Made by a program: the position numbers and the translations under genes. A stretch of DNA of 64,000 nt from an uncultured Clostridia bacterium (GTDB lineage Bacteria > Bacillota > Clostridia > Oscillospirales > Acutalibacteraceae): contig CANQXE010000005.1 of the NCBI GenBank assembly GCA_947627725.1, positions 62,001-126,000 on the forward strand. The letters run 5' to 3'. This document shows, piece after piece, positions 24,788-34,854 of this stretch. Below the pieces are notes generated by a model. That model saw only the letters and a list, made by a program, of their open reading frames with translations. It was not told the DNA's origin and made no database searches. Each line of letters begins with the position of its first letter. The stretch's first letter is position 1.

Positions 24788-25918
24788 ATGGTTGATAAAA
24801 GAAAATTCAAGGATACAGAGGTTTCTCTATTAGGGCTCGGCACTATGAGACTTCCAACTAAAACTCCGCTTAAGCGTGAGGCAAACCCTATGATTAATTA
24901 TCAGAAGGCGCAGGAGCTTGTCGACCTTGCATATAAAAACGGCGTAAATTATTATGATACCGCATATATGTATCACTTGGGCAAAAGTGAAAAATTTATA
25001 GGTACTGCGTTGAAAAAATATCCGAGAGAAAGCTATTTTCTCGCGGATAAACTGCCGATTTGGATGTGTCCTAAAAAGGACGATATGGAAAAGGTTTTCC
25101 GCAAGCAGCTTGAAAGAACAGGGCATAGCTACTTTGATTTTTATCTTCTTCACTCTCTTAATAAGGACAATTTCGAAAAGTGTGAAAAATTCGGCGCATA
25201 TGATTTTCTGTTAAAAAAGCAGGCGCTCGGACAGATTAAGAATATCGGGTTTTCTTTTCACGGAACTGTTGAGGATTTAAAGAAAATCGTTTCTACGCAC
25301 AAATGGGATTTTGCACAGATTCAGATGAACTATCTTGACTGGAAAAACCAGGATGCAAAGACGCAGTACGAAATATTAACCGAGGCTGGTATTCCCGTAA
25401 TCGTTATGGAGCCTGTTCGAGGCGGTAAACTCGCAAATCTTTCATCAGACATAGAGGATATGTTTAAAAAAGCTAAACCTGATTGCAGTGTAGCCTCATG
25501 GGCAATCAGCTTTGTTGCGAGCCACAGCAATGTTTTAACAATTTTAAGCGGGATGAATTCTATTGAACAGCTTAACGATAATCTCGCTACACTTACTGAT
25601 TTTGAGCCGTTTGGTGACAGGGAATACAGGATATGTGAAAACGCTGCCGCTATGATTAATAAGAGCGAGGTTATACCATGCACAGGCTGTGACTACTGCG
25701 CAGACTGTCCTCAGGGAGTTAAAATAAGCTCAATTTTCTCAGCATTCAACAATATTAAAACAGGTGAGCTTACAAAGGAGCAGGGATTAGAGCTTTATAA
25801 CAGTATTGATATAAAAGCTGATGCCTGCGTCGCCTGCGGCAAATGCGCGGGTCATTGTCCGCAGAGTATAAAAATTCCCGAGCTTATGAAAGATACAATT
25901 CCAAAATATTTTAAATAA
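24788..25918 (+). CDS. Aldo/keto reductase with C-terminal ferredoxin-like Fe-S domain
   Basis: A 376-residue protein: an aldo/keto reductase barrel (GLGTMRLP near the start, YYDTAYMY with the catalytic Asp and Tyr, then DFYLLHSLN with the His) followed by a ferredoxin-like tail with CTGCDYCADCP and CVACGKCAGHCP, two CX2CX2CX3C clusters. The physiological substrate is unknown; such fusions are common in anaerobic Clostridia and suggest ferredoxin-coupled carbonyl reduction. ATG 24788 follows AAAGGAG; an ATG 21 bases earlier lies in the cysS end. It may be read from the cysE-cysS transcript. Confidence 0.85.
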   Translation: MVDKRKFKDTEVSLLGLGTMRLPTKTPLKREANPMINYQKAQELVDLAYKNGVNYYDTAYMYHLGKSEKFIGTALKKYPRESYFLADKLPIWMCPKKDDMEKVFRKQLERTGHSYFDFYLLHSLNKDNFEKCEKFGAYDFLLKKQALGQIKNIGFSFHGTVEDLKKIVSTHKWDFAQIQMNYLDWKNQDAKTQYEILTEAGIPVIVMEPVRGGKLANLSSDIEDMFKKAKPDCSVASWAISFVASHSNVLTILSGMNSIEQLNDNLATLTDFEPFGDREYRICENAAAMINKSEVIPCTGCDYCADCPQGVKISSIFSAFNNIKTGELTKEQGLELYNSIDIKADACVACGKCAGHCPQSIKIPELMKDTIPKYFK

Positions 25919-25924
25919 AAAAAT

Positions 25925-25960
25925 GCACAGTACAGATATAATTTGTACTGTGCGTTTTTT
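25925..25960. terminator. Bidirectional terminator between the aldo/keto reductase and dapB
   Basis: GCACAGTACA (25925-25934) pairs with TGTACTGTGC (25944-25953), followed by T (25955-25960); an A run on the other side serves the reverse-strand dap operon. Confidence 0.92.
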
Positions 25961-25965
25961 ATTAA

Positions 25966-26718
25966 TCAGTCAATAAGCTCCTTCATATCATATAGTCCAG
26001 CTGTCTTGCCTTTCATATATATTGCGGCGTTAACTGCTCCTACGGCAAAAATTTCTTTACTTCTTGCTGAATGAGAAAGGGTGATAATTTCATCACGTCC
26101 CGCGAAAATAATATCGTGCTCGCCAACAATGGTGCCTCCTCTTATTGAGTGGAGACCGATTTCATTTTTACTTCTCTTTTCTCGCTTTGAGTGGCGGTCA
26201 TATTCATATTTCATATGATTAGGTGTAACCTCGCATATTGCGTCAGCAAGCATTAATGCTGTGCCGCTCGGTGCGTCGAGTTTTTGATTATGATGCTTTT
26301 CCACAATTTCAATATCAAAATCATTTCCGAGTATTTCGACAGCCTTCTTCGCAAGGTTTGCAAGAAGATTGATACCGAGACTCATATTGTAGGTAAAGAA
26401 AATCGGCGAGGATTTCGACGTTTCCTTAATTTTCATTTTTTGTTCTTCATCATAGCCTGTTGTAGCAATAACAAGCGGTGTGCCTGTCTTTTTTGAGTAG
26501 CTTAATAAATCATCGAGCAGGACAGGATTTGTAAAATCAATTATAACATCAGCCGTTTCGGTGATTTCATCCATTGTCTTATAAACAGGGAAGGGAGCAT
26601 TTGCTTCATTATTCAAATCAACACCGGCAACGATTTTGCAATCCTCACGCGCCGATATAACGCTTTGAAGCACCCTGCCCATTTTACCGTTTGCGCCGGT
26701 AATTATAATTCTTGTCAT
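25966..26718 (-). CDS. dapB: 4-hydroxy-tetrahydrodipicolinate reductase
   Basis: A 250-residue NAD(P)H-dependent enzyme of the lysine/diaminopimelate pathway, also needed for dipicolinate in spores. N-terminal Rossmann fold (GANGKMGRVL), the catalytic EKHHNQKLDAPSGTA (about 137-151) and GTIVGEHDIIF in the C-terminal domain. Last gene of asd-dapA-dapB, 26 bases after dapA. Confidence 0.96.
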   Translation of the reverse strand: MTRIIITGANGKMGRVLQSVISAREDCKIVAGVDLNNEANAPFPVYKTMDEITETADVIIDFTNPVLLDDLLSYSKKTGTPLVIATTGYDEEQKMKIKETSKSSPIFFTYNMSLGINLLANLAKKAVEILGNDFDIEIVEKHHNQKLDAPSGTALMLADAICEVTPNHMKYEYDRHSKREKRSKNEIGLHSIRGGTIVGEHDIIFAGRDEIITLSHSARSKEIFAVGAVNAAIYMKGKTAGLYDMKELID

Positions 26719-26744
26719 TTTATAATTCCTCTTAAACCTTAATA

Positions 26745-27635
26745 TTACTTTATAAGACCGTATTCCTTCATTGTATCGGCAACATATGCCTTATTCTTAT
26801 CATCCATTTCAATAAGCGGAAGTCTGCACGGACCCGCGCTGAAACCGATAAGGCTTACCGCCTCTTTTACGGGAATAGGATTAACATCAACAAACATAGC
26901 CTTTGCAAGCTTTAAGTATTTATCCATCATATTCTTGCTGCCTGTCTTGTCGCCGTCAAGATATTTCTGCACGATATCGTGTGTTTCCTGAGGACAGATG
27001 TTTGAAAGAACGCTTATAACGCCCTTTCCGCCAAGCTCCATAATATCATAAATCTGATCGTCATTGCCGCTCCAGATATTAAGCTCATCACCGCAAAGCT
27101 CATTGATTTTTTTAATCTGCTCAAGATTTCCTGAAGCCTCTTTAATTCCGTTGATTCTCGGCAGTTTTGAAAGCTCATAAGCTGTTTCGGGGCTGATATT
27201 GAGACCTGTTCTTGACGGAACATTGTAAAGAATGATAGGCAGATTTGTTGCGTCATGAATTGCGGTATAGTGCGCAATAAGACCTCTCTGGCTTGTTTTA
27301 TTATAATACGGTGTAACGAGCAGGAGCGCGTCTGCACCTGCATCGCAAGCCTCTCTGCTTATTTCAATGGCGCAGGCAGTAGAGTTTGAGCCGGTGCCCG
27401 CAATAACAGGAACCCTGTGATTTACATAATTAACGCACCATTTGATTGCCTCGTTATGCTCAACAACCTTTAAAGTTGAAGATTCGCCTGTTGTACCGCA
27501 TACAACAATTGCGTCAGTACCGTTTTCAATCTGAAAATCAATAAATCTTCCGAATTCCTCATAATTTACCGATCCGTCATCCTTCATAGGTGTGATGATT
27601 GCGACAGCAGCACCTGTAAAAATTGGATTTTTCAT
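26745..27635 (-). CDS. dapA: 4-hydroxy-tetrahydrodipicolinate synthase
   Basis: A 296-residue TIM-barrel aldolase condensing pyruvate and aspartate semialdehyde. CGTTGES (about 46-52), VTPYYNKTSQRGL with the catalytic tyrosine, and the Schiff-base lysine in GIKEASGN (about 161) are visible. It stands between asd and dapB, with the ribosome binding site GGAGAG before the ATG. Confidence 0.97.
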   Translation of the reverse strand: MKNPIFTGAAVAIITPMKDDGSVNYEEFGRFIDFQIENGTDAIVVCGTTGESSTLKVVEHNEAIKWCVNYVNHRVPVIAGTGSNSTACAIEISREACDAGADALLLVTPYYNKTSQRGLIAHYTAIHDATNLPIILYNVPSRTGLNISPETAYELSKLPRINGIKEASGNLEQIKKINELCGDELNIWSGNDDQIYDIMELGGKGVISVLSNICPQETHDIVQKYLDGDKTGSKNMMDKYLKLAKAMFVDVNPIPVKEAVSLIGFSAGPCRLPLIEMDDKNKAYVADTMKEYGLIK

Positions 27636-27682
27636 ATGTATATTCTCTCCTTTAGTTCAAATTATTGCTGAGAAATTTAAGA

Positions 27683-28768
27683 TTAGTCCATATAACCCTC
27701 TGCGGCTAAAAGCTCCGCAAGAAGAACGGCACCGCCCGCAGCGCCTCTCAATGTATTGTGTGAAAGACAAACAAATTTATAGTCGTACTGAGTATCCTCT
27801 CTGAGTCTGCCTATTGAAACAGCCATACCGTTTTCAAGCATTCTTTCGGATTTAATTTGAGGTCTGTCATCATCCGTGAAATAATGTAAGAATTTCTTTG
27901 GTGCTGAGGGGAGATTAAGCTCCTGCGCACGACCTGAAAAATTGTTCCATATTTCGATTATTTCTTCTTCTGAGGGCTTATTTTCAAAGTCAACAAAGAC
28001 TGCGCCGAGATGACCGTTTGAAACCGGAACGCGGATGCATTGTGCAGTAAAATTCGGCTTATCCGCTGATTTTATAACATCTCCGTCAATTTTACCCATA
28101 AGCTTAAGAGGCTCTTTTTCGCTCTTTTCCTCTTCACCGCCGATAAAAGGAATAACATTGTCTACCATTTCTGGCCATGTATCAAATGTTTTTCCTGCGC
28201 CTGAAATTGCCTGATATGTGCATACCAAGACATTTTTAACACCATATTTTTTATGCAGAGGGAAGATAGCGGGTACATATGACTGAAGCGAGCAGTTTGA
28301 TTTAACCGCAATGAATCCACGCTTTGTACCGAGCCGTTTTCTTTGAGCGGGAATTATATTTATATGCTCAGCGTTAAGTTCTGGCACAACCATAGGAACA
28401 TCATCTGTAAATCGGTGAGCGCTGTTGTTTGAAACAACAGGGCATTCATGCTTTGCGTATTCCTCCTCAAGCGCTTTTATTTCATCCTTTTTCATGTCAA
28501 CGGCGCAGAATACAAAATCAACCATTGAAGTGATTTTTTCAATATCTCCCGTTGCGTCCATAACAATAATATCCTGCATTGATTCGGGAATCTCAACATC
28601 CATACACCATTTTTTACCAACAGCTTCTTTATACGTTTTTCCGGCGCTTCTTGAAGAAGCCGCAAGGCATACAACATTGAACCACGGGTGACCGTCAAGA
28701 AGAGTGGCAAATCTCTGACCAACCATACCCGTTGCACCGACAATACCTACATTAAACTTTTTTTCCAT
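27683..28768 (-). CDS. asd: Aspartate-semialdehyde dehydrogenase
   Basis: A 361-residue NADP-dependent enzyme that reduces aspartyl phosphate. NADP-binding GATGMVGQRF (11-20), catalytic Cys159 in SNCSLQ, QAISGAGK and a C-terminal SNGHLGAVFV with the proton-relay His. The length and SNCSLQ sequence fit the archaeal/fungal branch found in many Clostridia rather than the shorter E. coli or Bacillus forms; this is an impression not tested by a tree. First gene of the dap operon, with AAGGAG upstream. Confidence 0.94.
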   Translation of the reverse strand: MEKKFNVGIVGATGMVGQRFATLLDGHPWFNVVCLAASSRSAGKTYKEAVGKKWCMDVEIPESMQDIIVMDATGDIEKITSMVDFVFCAVDMKKDEIKALEEEYAKHECPVVSNNSAHRFTDDVPMVVPELNAEHINIIPAQRKRLGTKRGFIAVKSNCSLQSYVPAIFPLHKKYGVKNVLVCTYQAISGAGKTFDTWPEMVDNVIPFIGGEEEKSEKEPLKLMGKIDGDVIKSADKPNFTAQCIRVPVSNGHLGAVFVDFENKPSEEEIIEIWNNFSGRAQELNLPSAPKKFLHYFTDDDRPQIKSERMLENGMAVSIGRLREDTQYDYKFVCLSHNTLRGAAGGAVLLAELLAAEGYMD

Positions 28769-28932
28769 AAGTAAAACTCCTTAAAAAATACCTTGTAAAA
28801 CAAAATGATATGCAATATAATATATAAATACTAAAAGTGAAATCAGTATTTTTTATTGATATTTCAATTTTTTATGCTTTATATAATATCACTTATTACA
28901 TATATATGTCAATTATAATTATGGAGAAATAA

Positions 28933-31096
<2,164 letters not shown>

Positions 31097-31103
31097 AAAA
31101 GGC

Positions 31104-31132
31104 TTGCAAATTCTGATTGTTTCTAATATAAT
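31104..31132 (+). promoter_or_regulatory. Sigma-A promoter for yajC
   Basis: TTGCAA (31104-31109), 17 bases, TATAAT (31127-31132), between tgt and yajC, 29 bases before the yajC start. Confidence 0.8.
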
Positions 31133-31160
31133 ATTTTTATCAATTTAGGAGGACAAATTT

Positions 31161-31592
31161 ATGAATTCAATTATATTATTTGCTCAGTCATCAGGAGCAG
31201 CCGCAGGCGGTACAGGCTCTTCAACATCATTTATCATTATGATGATTGTATTATTTGCAGTTATGTATTTTCTTATGATTCGTCCGCAGAAAAAGCGTCA
31301 GAAAGAAGAACAGGAAATGCGCGCTTCTCTTGAAATCGGCGACGAAATCGTAACAATCGGCGGTATTGTCGGAAAGGTTGTTACTATCCGTGAAAACGAT
31401 ATTGTTATTGAAACAGGCTCGGACAGAAATAAAATGAAGATTGAACGCTGGGCAGTCAATACGAATAAGACAAAGATGGAGCAGCATCAGAAAGAGATTG
31501 AGGCTGCTCGTGAGGCTGCAAAGGCTAAGAAAGCAGACAAAAAATCCAAGAAAGAAATTGTTGACGAAACAAAGACAGATAAAAAAGATTAA
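31161..31592 (+). CDS. yajC: Preprotein translocase accessory subunit YajC
   Basis: A 143-residue single-pass membrane protein associated with SecDF-YidC. One membrane helix (about 23-41, ending FLMIRPQKKRQKE), then the conserved LEIGDEIVTIGGIVGKV (about 55-71) and a highly basic C-terminal tail rich in Lys. GGAGG ribosome binding site. The order queA-tgt-yajC is widespread in bacteria. The terminal hairpin that follows is unusual (see the terminator entry at 31620). Confidence 0.93.
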   Translation: MNSIILFAQSSGAAAGGTGSSTSFIIMMIVLFAVMYFLMIRPQKKRQKEEQEMRASLEIGDEIVTIGGIVGKVVTIRENDIVIETGSDRNKMKIERWAVNTNKTKMEQHQKEIEAAREAAKAKKADKKSKKEIVDETKTDKKD

Positions 31593-31619
31593 TTAAATAA
31601 CATTCGTTCTAAAATATTA

Positions 31620-31652
31620 TCCCTCCGAATATTAATTTTCGGAGGGATTTTT
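31620..31652 (+). terminator. Strong hairpin after yajC that holds the next gene's ribosome binding site
   Basis: TCCCTCCGAA (31620-31629) pairs perfectly with TTCGGAGGGA (31638-31647), then TTTTT. GGAGGG (31641-31646) in the 3' arm is also the best ribosome binding site for the ATG at 31653. The structure can terminate transcription from yajC, and where RNA polymerase reads through would mask the site. Confidence 0.85.
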
Positions 31653-32045
31653 ATGCGTAAAATCACATCTTCTGGAAATACGCGCGCGCTTCTTATCAAA
31701 TTTGCCGTTAAAATCGCACTGTCAACCGTTTTCAGTATTTTTCTGCTTAGCTCTGTCTGTTCATTCATTGTACTTAAGCTTGATATTGATTTGAATGTTT
31801 TACAGTATCTTGGCACAGGAGTCTGCATTGCTTCGGCATTTCTGATTTCATTTATCAGTACAACGGAATTCAAGAATAATTTTCTTGTTCTCGCAATGAT
31901 TTCCGTTCTGCCTCTTTTAGTTTATACTGTAGTGAATTTTTGTGTAAACAAAACGGATACGGTGTTTATTATTGTTAAGCTGGCGGGAGTTATTCTTTGC
32001 GCGTTAGCAGTCTCTTTAATTAGGTCCGGCAAGAAGTCAAGGTGA
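31653..32045 (+). CDS. TIGR04086-like four-helix membrane protein
   Basis: A 130-residue membrane protein with four hydrophobic helices (about 19-41, 49-68, 75-94 and 104-122) and a basic C-terminus (SGKKSR). Position directly after yajC and before a SpoIIM-like gene fits TIGR04086-family proteins of spore-forming Firmicutes, of unknown function; the assignment is by size, topology and neighbourhood. The start at ATG 31653 lies five bases after the hairpin carrying its ribosome binding site. Confidence 0.6.
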   Translation: MRKITSSGNTRALLIKFAVKIALSTVFSIFLLSSVCSFIVLKLDIDLNVLQYLGTGVCIASAFLISFISTTEFKNNFLVLAMISVLPLLVYTVVNFCVNKTDTVFIIVKLAGVILCALAVSLIRSGKKSR

Positions 32046-32049
32046 GCAT

Positions 32050-32691
32050 ATGCAAGAGGAAGATTTAGTTATTTTTGAAAATGACATAAAAAAAGAAAAG
32101 AAGGAAAAGAAGAAAAAAAAGAATAAACCTTCATTTGATTTCAATGAGAATAAGTCAATTATTTATACTGCGCTTTTTTATTCTTTCGGACTTTTTATAG
32201 GAGCATATTTTTACAAAATCTCATCAAGCGATACTCTTAATTCACTTCTTAAGCCTGAGAAAGAAAGTATGTTAAACCTTTTTATTTCAAATTTTTGCAT
32301 CTATTTTTCGTTATTTGTCCTTGTTGTTTTCTTGGGATTTTGCTTAATCGGTTACCCGATTATAAATATTATACCGACTGTAATAGGAATAGTTACCGGA
32401 ATCAAATCATCATATCTTTATTTAAATTATTCAGTAAAGGGAATAGGATATTCGCTGGTGATGCTTGTTCCTTATGCTGCATTACTATTAACCGTTCTTT
32501 CTTTCACTATAAAGCTCAGCTCTCAATTATCAAAGCAGCTCATCAGTATTACCAAGAACACCGATGAGCATAAGGAATTTAATATTAAACCCTATATAAA
32601 AAAATATCTTTTGCTTGCGCTTTGCATTACTGTTACAGCGCTTATTGACGCAAGTCTTACAGCCCTTTTATTTACTGTCGTTACCATTTAG
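32050..32691 (+). CDS. spoIIM: SpoIIM-like membrane protein
   Basis: A 213-residue membrane protein: a very basic N-terminal tail (lysine-rich, about 13-26), then about five hydrophobic segments, including FGLFIGAYFY (near 47), LGFCLIGYPIINIIPTVIGI (near 96) and GYSLVMLVPYAALLL (near 134). This layout and the G-P-rich second and third helices resemble SpoIIM/DUF95 proteins, which with SpoIID and SpoIIP drive septal peptidoglycan hydrolysis and engulfment. In B. subtilis spoIIM is also close to the xerD (ripX) gene, as here. The call is plausible but not certain. AAGGTGAG precedes the ATG; its end overlaps the convergent recombinase by eleven bases. Confidence 0.6.
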   Translation: MQEEDLVIFENDIKKEKKEKKKKKNKPSFDFNENKSIIYTALFYSFGLFIGAYFYKISSSDTLNSLLKPEKESMLNLFISNFCIYFSLFVLVVFLGFCLIGYPIINIIPTVIGIVTGIKSSYLYLNYSVKGIGYSLVMLVPYAALLLTVLSFTIKLSSQLSKQLISITKNTDEHKEFNIKPYIKKYLLLALCITVTALIDASLTALLFTVVTI

Positions 32692-33655
32692 CCTTTTCCT
32701 TTGACAGCGGATTAGACTCAATAGCTTTTCTTGAAGCGTCGTCACTTATATGTGTATAAATTTCTGTCGTTCCGAGATTTTCGTGACCGAGAATTTCCTT
32801 CAGCAATAGCAAATCAACATTGCCGTGACGGTACATAAGCGTTGCGGCGGTATGCCTCAGCTTGTGAACAGACAGACCTCGGTCGCCAAGACCTGCCTTT
32901 GTAAGATATGAATATACAATATGCTGAACTGTTTTCGGACTGATTCTTTGATTTCTTGTACTCAAAAATAAAGCCTTATCCTTAACGCCGTCATTTGGTC
33001 TGACCTTCATATAATTGACAATTGCGTCAATGCAGGCTTGATTAAGGTAAACAATCCGTTCCTTATTGCCTTTACCCACAATCGTAAGAGAGCCGTCCTC
33101 CTTAATGTCGTTGTAATCAATGGATACAAGCTCGCTTAAACGCATACCGCAGTTTAAAAACAGCGTAATCATTGCATAGTCACGCTCCTTAAACTTACCG
33201 TCGATTACAGACAGTAATTTTTCCGCCTCCTCTAATGTCAGGTATTTAGGGAGCGCCTTTCTTGTTTTCGGAGCGTCAAGGCTCTTCATGGGATTACTTT
33301 CCATAAGACCGAGATTATCTGATAAATACGTATAAAATCTACGTATTGCCACAACTCGTCTTGCTCTTGTGGTTTCGTTATTGTTACGCTCATTTTTGCA
33401 ATAAATCAAAAATTGATAGGCGTTAGTTAAATTTACATTCTGTATAAATTGTAAATCAATAGGGGATAAGTCAATTTTTTCATCGGGAGTATCCTTAGAA
33501 CATAATCCTTTTGTCCGTGCCAAATATCTAAAAAAGGTTCTTAAATCAGATGCATATTCAATTACGGATAATTCGCTGTGACCCTTAATAGCTTCAATGT
33601 AAATCAAATATTGCTGTACAAGCTTTGGCAGATAAATAAATTCTTCTTTGCGCAA
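32681..33655 (-). CDS. XerC/XerD-type tyrosine recombinase
   Basis: A 324-residue recombinase with an N-terminal SAM-like core-binding domain (about 10-115) and a C-terminal catalytic domain (about 135-315). All active-site residues are present: Arg172 (GMRLSE), Lys195 (GKGNKE), His264 and Arg267 (HKLRH), His291 (LGHE) and nucleophile Tyr300 (IYTH). The size and motifs fit the host Xer proteins that resolve chromosome dimers rather than phage integrases; next to a SpoIIM-like gene it is most like B. subtilis RipX (XerD). The start is a TTG (33655) with AGGAG upstream. The N-terminal domain has about 15-20 extra residues (near 52-75). Confidence 0.85.
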   Translation of the reverse strand: MRKEEFIYLPKLVQQYLIYIEAIKGHSELSVIEYASDLRTFFRYLARTKGLCSKDTPDEKIDLSPIDLQFIQNVNLTNAYQFLIYCKNERNNNETTRARRVVAIRRFYTYLSDNLGLMESNPMKSLDAPKTRKALPKYLTLEEAEKLLSVIDGKFKERDYAMITLFLNCGMRLSELVSIDYNDIKEDGSLTIVGKGNKERIVYLNQACIDAIVNYMKVRPNDGVKDKALFLSTRNQRISPKTVQHIVYSYLTKAGLGDRGLSVHKLRHTAATLMYRHGNVDLLLLKEILGHENLGTTEIYTHISDDASRKAIESNPLSKEKAKW

Positions 33656-33881
33656 ATATAATCAGCTCCTAAAATTTATTATAAAAAAGTATAAAAAATT
33701 GATATTTTTAAAAGTATTGAATTTTTCTAAATATATTAATTTCAGTATAACTACTGGAATAATAGTATAACTTGAAAATTTATCAAACAGAAATTTTTAA
33801 AATGATGCTCAGCTTGTCTGAAAAAAACTGAATGGCTGGAAACAACAAAATTCTAACTGAATTTACTCTATAACTCCCCTA

Positions 33882-33911
33882 AATTATACAAAATATTAAT
33901 TTTGTATAATT
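33882..33911. repeat. 30-base perfect AT-rich palindrome
   Basis: AATTATACAAAAT (33882-33894), four bases, ATTTTGTATAATT (33899-33911): 13-base arms match perfectly. No T run beyond the arm, so a simple terminator is unlikely; it could be an operator or a hairpin. Confidence 0.7.
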
Positions 33912-34073
33912 ATATCAAAAATTTTCCCTGCTTTCAAGGATTTTTTGCTATTTTTTTATTAGCAAATAATTTTGTTTTGTTTCAAATTTACTATAAGTGA
34001 TATATGAACCCGCCAAAATTGTTTGCCGTCTGCCATTATCGGAATCCCTTATAAATAATATTCAATAATGAAT

Positions 34074-34107
34074 AACATCCGAAAGATTTTTCAATCTCAC
34101 GGATGTT
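34074..34107 (-). terminator. Hairpin after yoeB
   Basis: AACATCCG (34074-34081) pairs with CGGATGTT (34100-34107), with an inner AGATT/AATCT pairing. It lies just after the yoeB stop on the reverse strand; the following tract is only weakly T-rich. Confidence 0.6.
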
Positions 34108-34110
34108 ATG

Positions 34111-34380
34111 TTACGTTTCGTAGTGTTTCCACATACGAAGAACTGTTATTATCTTGTTTTCTTCATTAACAGTGTATACAAGTCTGTGTTGTATATTAAT
34201 TCTGCGTGAATACATACCGTCAAGGTCGCCAAGCAATTTTTCATATGGCGGAGGATTTTGAAATGGATTTTCTTTTATTATTTCTAATAGCTTCTTTGTT
34301 TTTTCATCAAGTCCGGCAGATTTAAGGTTTTTACTATCTTTGATAGCAAGCTTAGTAAATTTTAGTGTGTATATCACCAT
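34111..34380 (-). CDS. yoeB: YoeB/Txe family mRNA interferase toxin
   Basis: An 89-residue RelE-superfamily toxin that cleaves mRNA on the ribosome. NPFQNPPPYEKLLGDLDGMYSRRI (start NPFQNPPPYEKL), QHRLVYTV and the C-terminal RMWKHYE are the YoeB/Txe signature, with the catalytic Glu, Arg and His in those segments. It overlaps the antitoxin gene by seven bases and is the second gene of the operon. The whole module lies alone between the Xer gene and radA, separated by non-coding gaps, and is plausibly acquired. Confidence 0.93.
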   Translation of the reverse strand: MVIYTLKFTKLAIKDSKNLKSAGLDEKTKKLLEIIKENPFQNPPPYEKLLGDLDGMYSRRINIQHRLVYTVNEENKIITVLRMWKHYET

Positions 34381-34622
34381 TCTAAATCACTTTCGTCAAA
34401 ACATTCTTCAATAGGTGTATTTTTACCTTCGATAAGTGATTTTTTAAATTCCGGGTCTGATGAAAGATAAAGCGTTTCCATAAGGGCATTATAATCAGCC
34501 TCGCTAATTAATACCGCATTGCCTTTTTTCGTAACAATATTTACAGGCTCACTATAATTAATTGCCATATCAACGAGATTATATAAATCACTTCTTGCGT
34601 TTGTTATGTTTACGTTATACAC
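34374..34622 (-). CDS. yefM: YefM (Phd/YefM) antitoxin
   Basis: An 82-residue antitoxin. The N-terminal DNA-binding part (NITNARSDLYNLVDMAI, EPVNIVTKKGNAVLISEADYN) is the Phd/YefM fold; the acidic C-terminus (EECFDESDLEW) would bind and neutralise YoeB. I chose GTG 34622: AGGAG lies nine bases upstream, while an in-frame TTG nine bases earlier touches that site. With yoeB it forms a type II module, normally autorepressed. Confidence 0.9.
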   Translation of the reverse strand: MYNVNITNARSDLYNLVDMAINYSEPVNIVTKKGNAVLISEADYNALMETLYLSSDPEFKKSLIEGKNTPIEECFDESDLEW

Positions 34623-34660
34623 TTTTATCAACTCCTATTACAAAATATGCGTTCGTAATC

Positions 34661-34703
34661 ACGTACGTTAATTATATTATAACCCATTGAAACTAAAAGT
34701 CAA
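34661..34703 (-). promoter_or_regulatory. yefM-yoeB promoter with ACGTACGT operator candidate
   Basis: Reverse strand TTGACT (34703-34698), 16 bases, TATAAT (34681-34676). ACGTACGT (34661-34668), a perfect eight-base palindrome, lies at the likely start of transcription, where a YefM-YoeB complex would repress. The operator role is inferred. Confidence 0.65.
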
Positions 34704-34824
34704 CATATAAATGTAAATAATAAAAATTATGATGAAAATTACCCCAAATTATTCATTTACCCAATTTCACAAACTAAAGAAGTTTTTTAACTTTTTTATT
34801 AAAAATGATTTTTTAGATAAATTA

Positions 34825-34853
34825 TAACCCGCAGGCATATGACCTGCGGGTTA
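34825..34853 (-). terminator. Terminator after radA
   Basis: TAACCCGCAGG (34825-34835) pairs perfectly with CCTGCGGGTTA (34843-34853) around seven bases, directly after the radA stop. The reverse-strand T tract is short. Confidence 0.75.
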
Positions 34854-34854
34854 A

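Larger units (their letters stand above)
33656..34110. other. Gene-free AT-rich gap between the recombinase and yoeB
   Basis: About 455 bases with no convincing coding sequence on either strand. It holds the recombinase promoter region, a 30-base perfect palindrome (33882-33911) and the inverted repeat after yoeB (34074-34107). No RNA gene was recognised. It is the longest gene-free stretch in the window, next to a toxin-antitoxin pair, so it may mark an insertion or deletion scar. Confidence 0.6.

Noticed and set aside
28769-28932. A lysine riboswitch before asd
   Set aside because: Only 164 AT-rich bases separate asd and queA, and no lysine-riboswitch helices or a terminator are visible.
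32681-33655. The Xer recombinase as an integrase of a mobile element
   Set aside because: Its length, motifs and position near a SpoIIM-like gene fit a host chromosome-dimer recombinase. No excisionase, att repeats or phage genes are near.
33656-34110. A CRISPR array or small RNA gene in the AT-rich gap
   Set aside because: No regularly spaced repeats, and no recognisable RNA family. Only the palindrome and the yoeB hairpin stand out.
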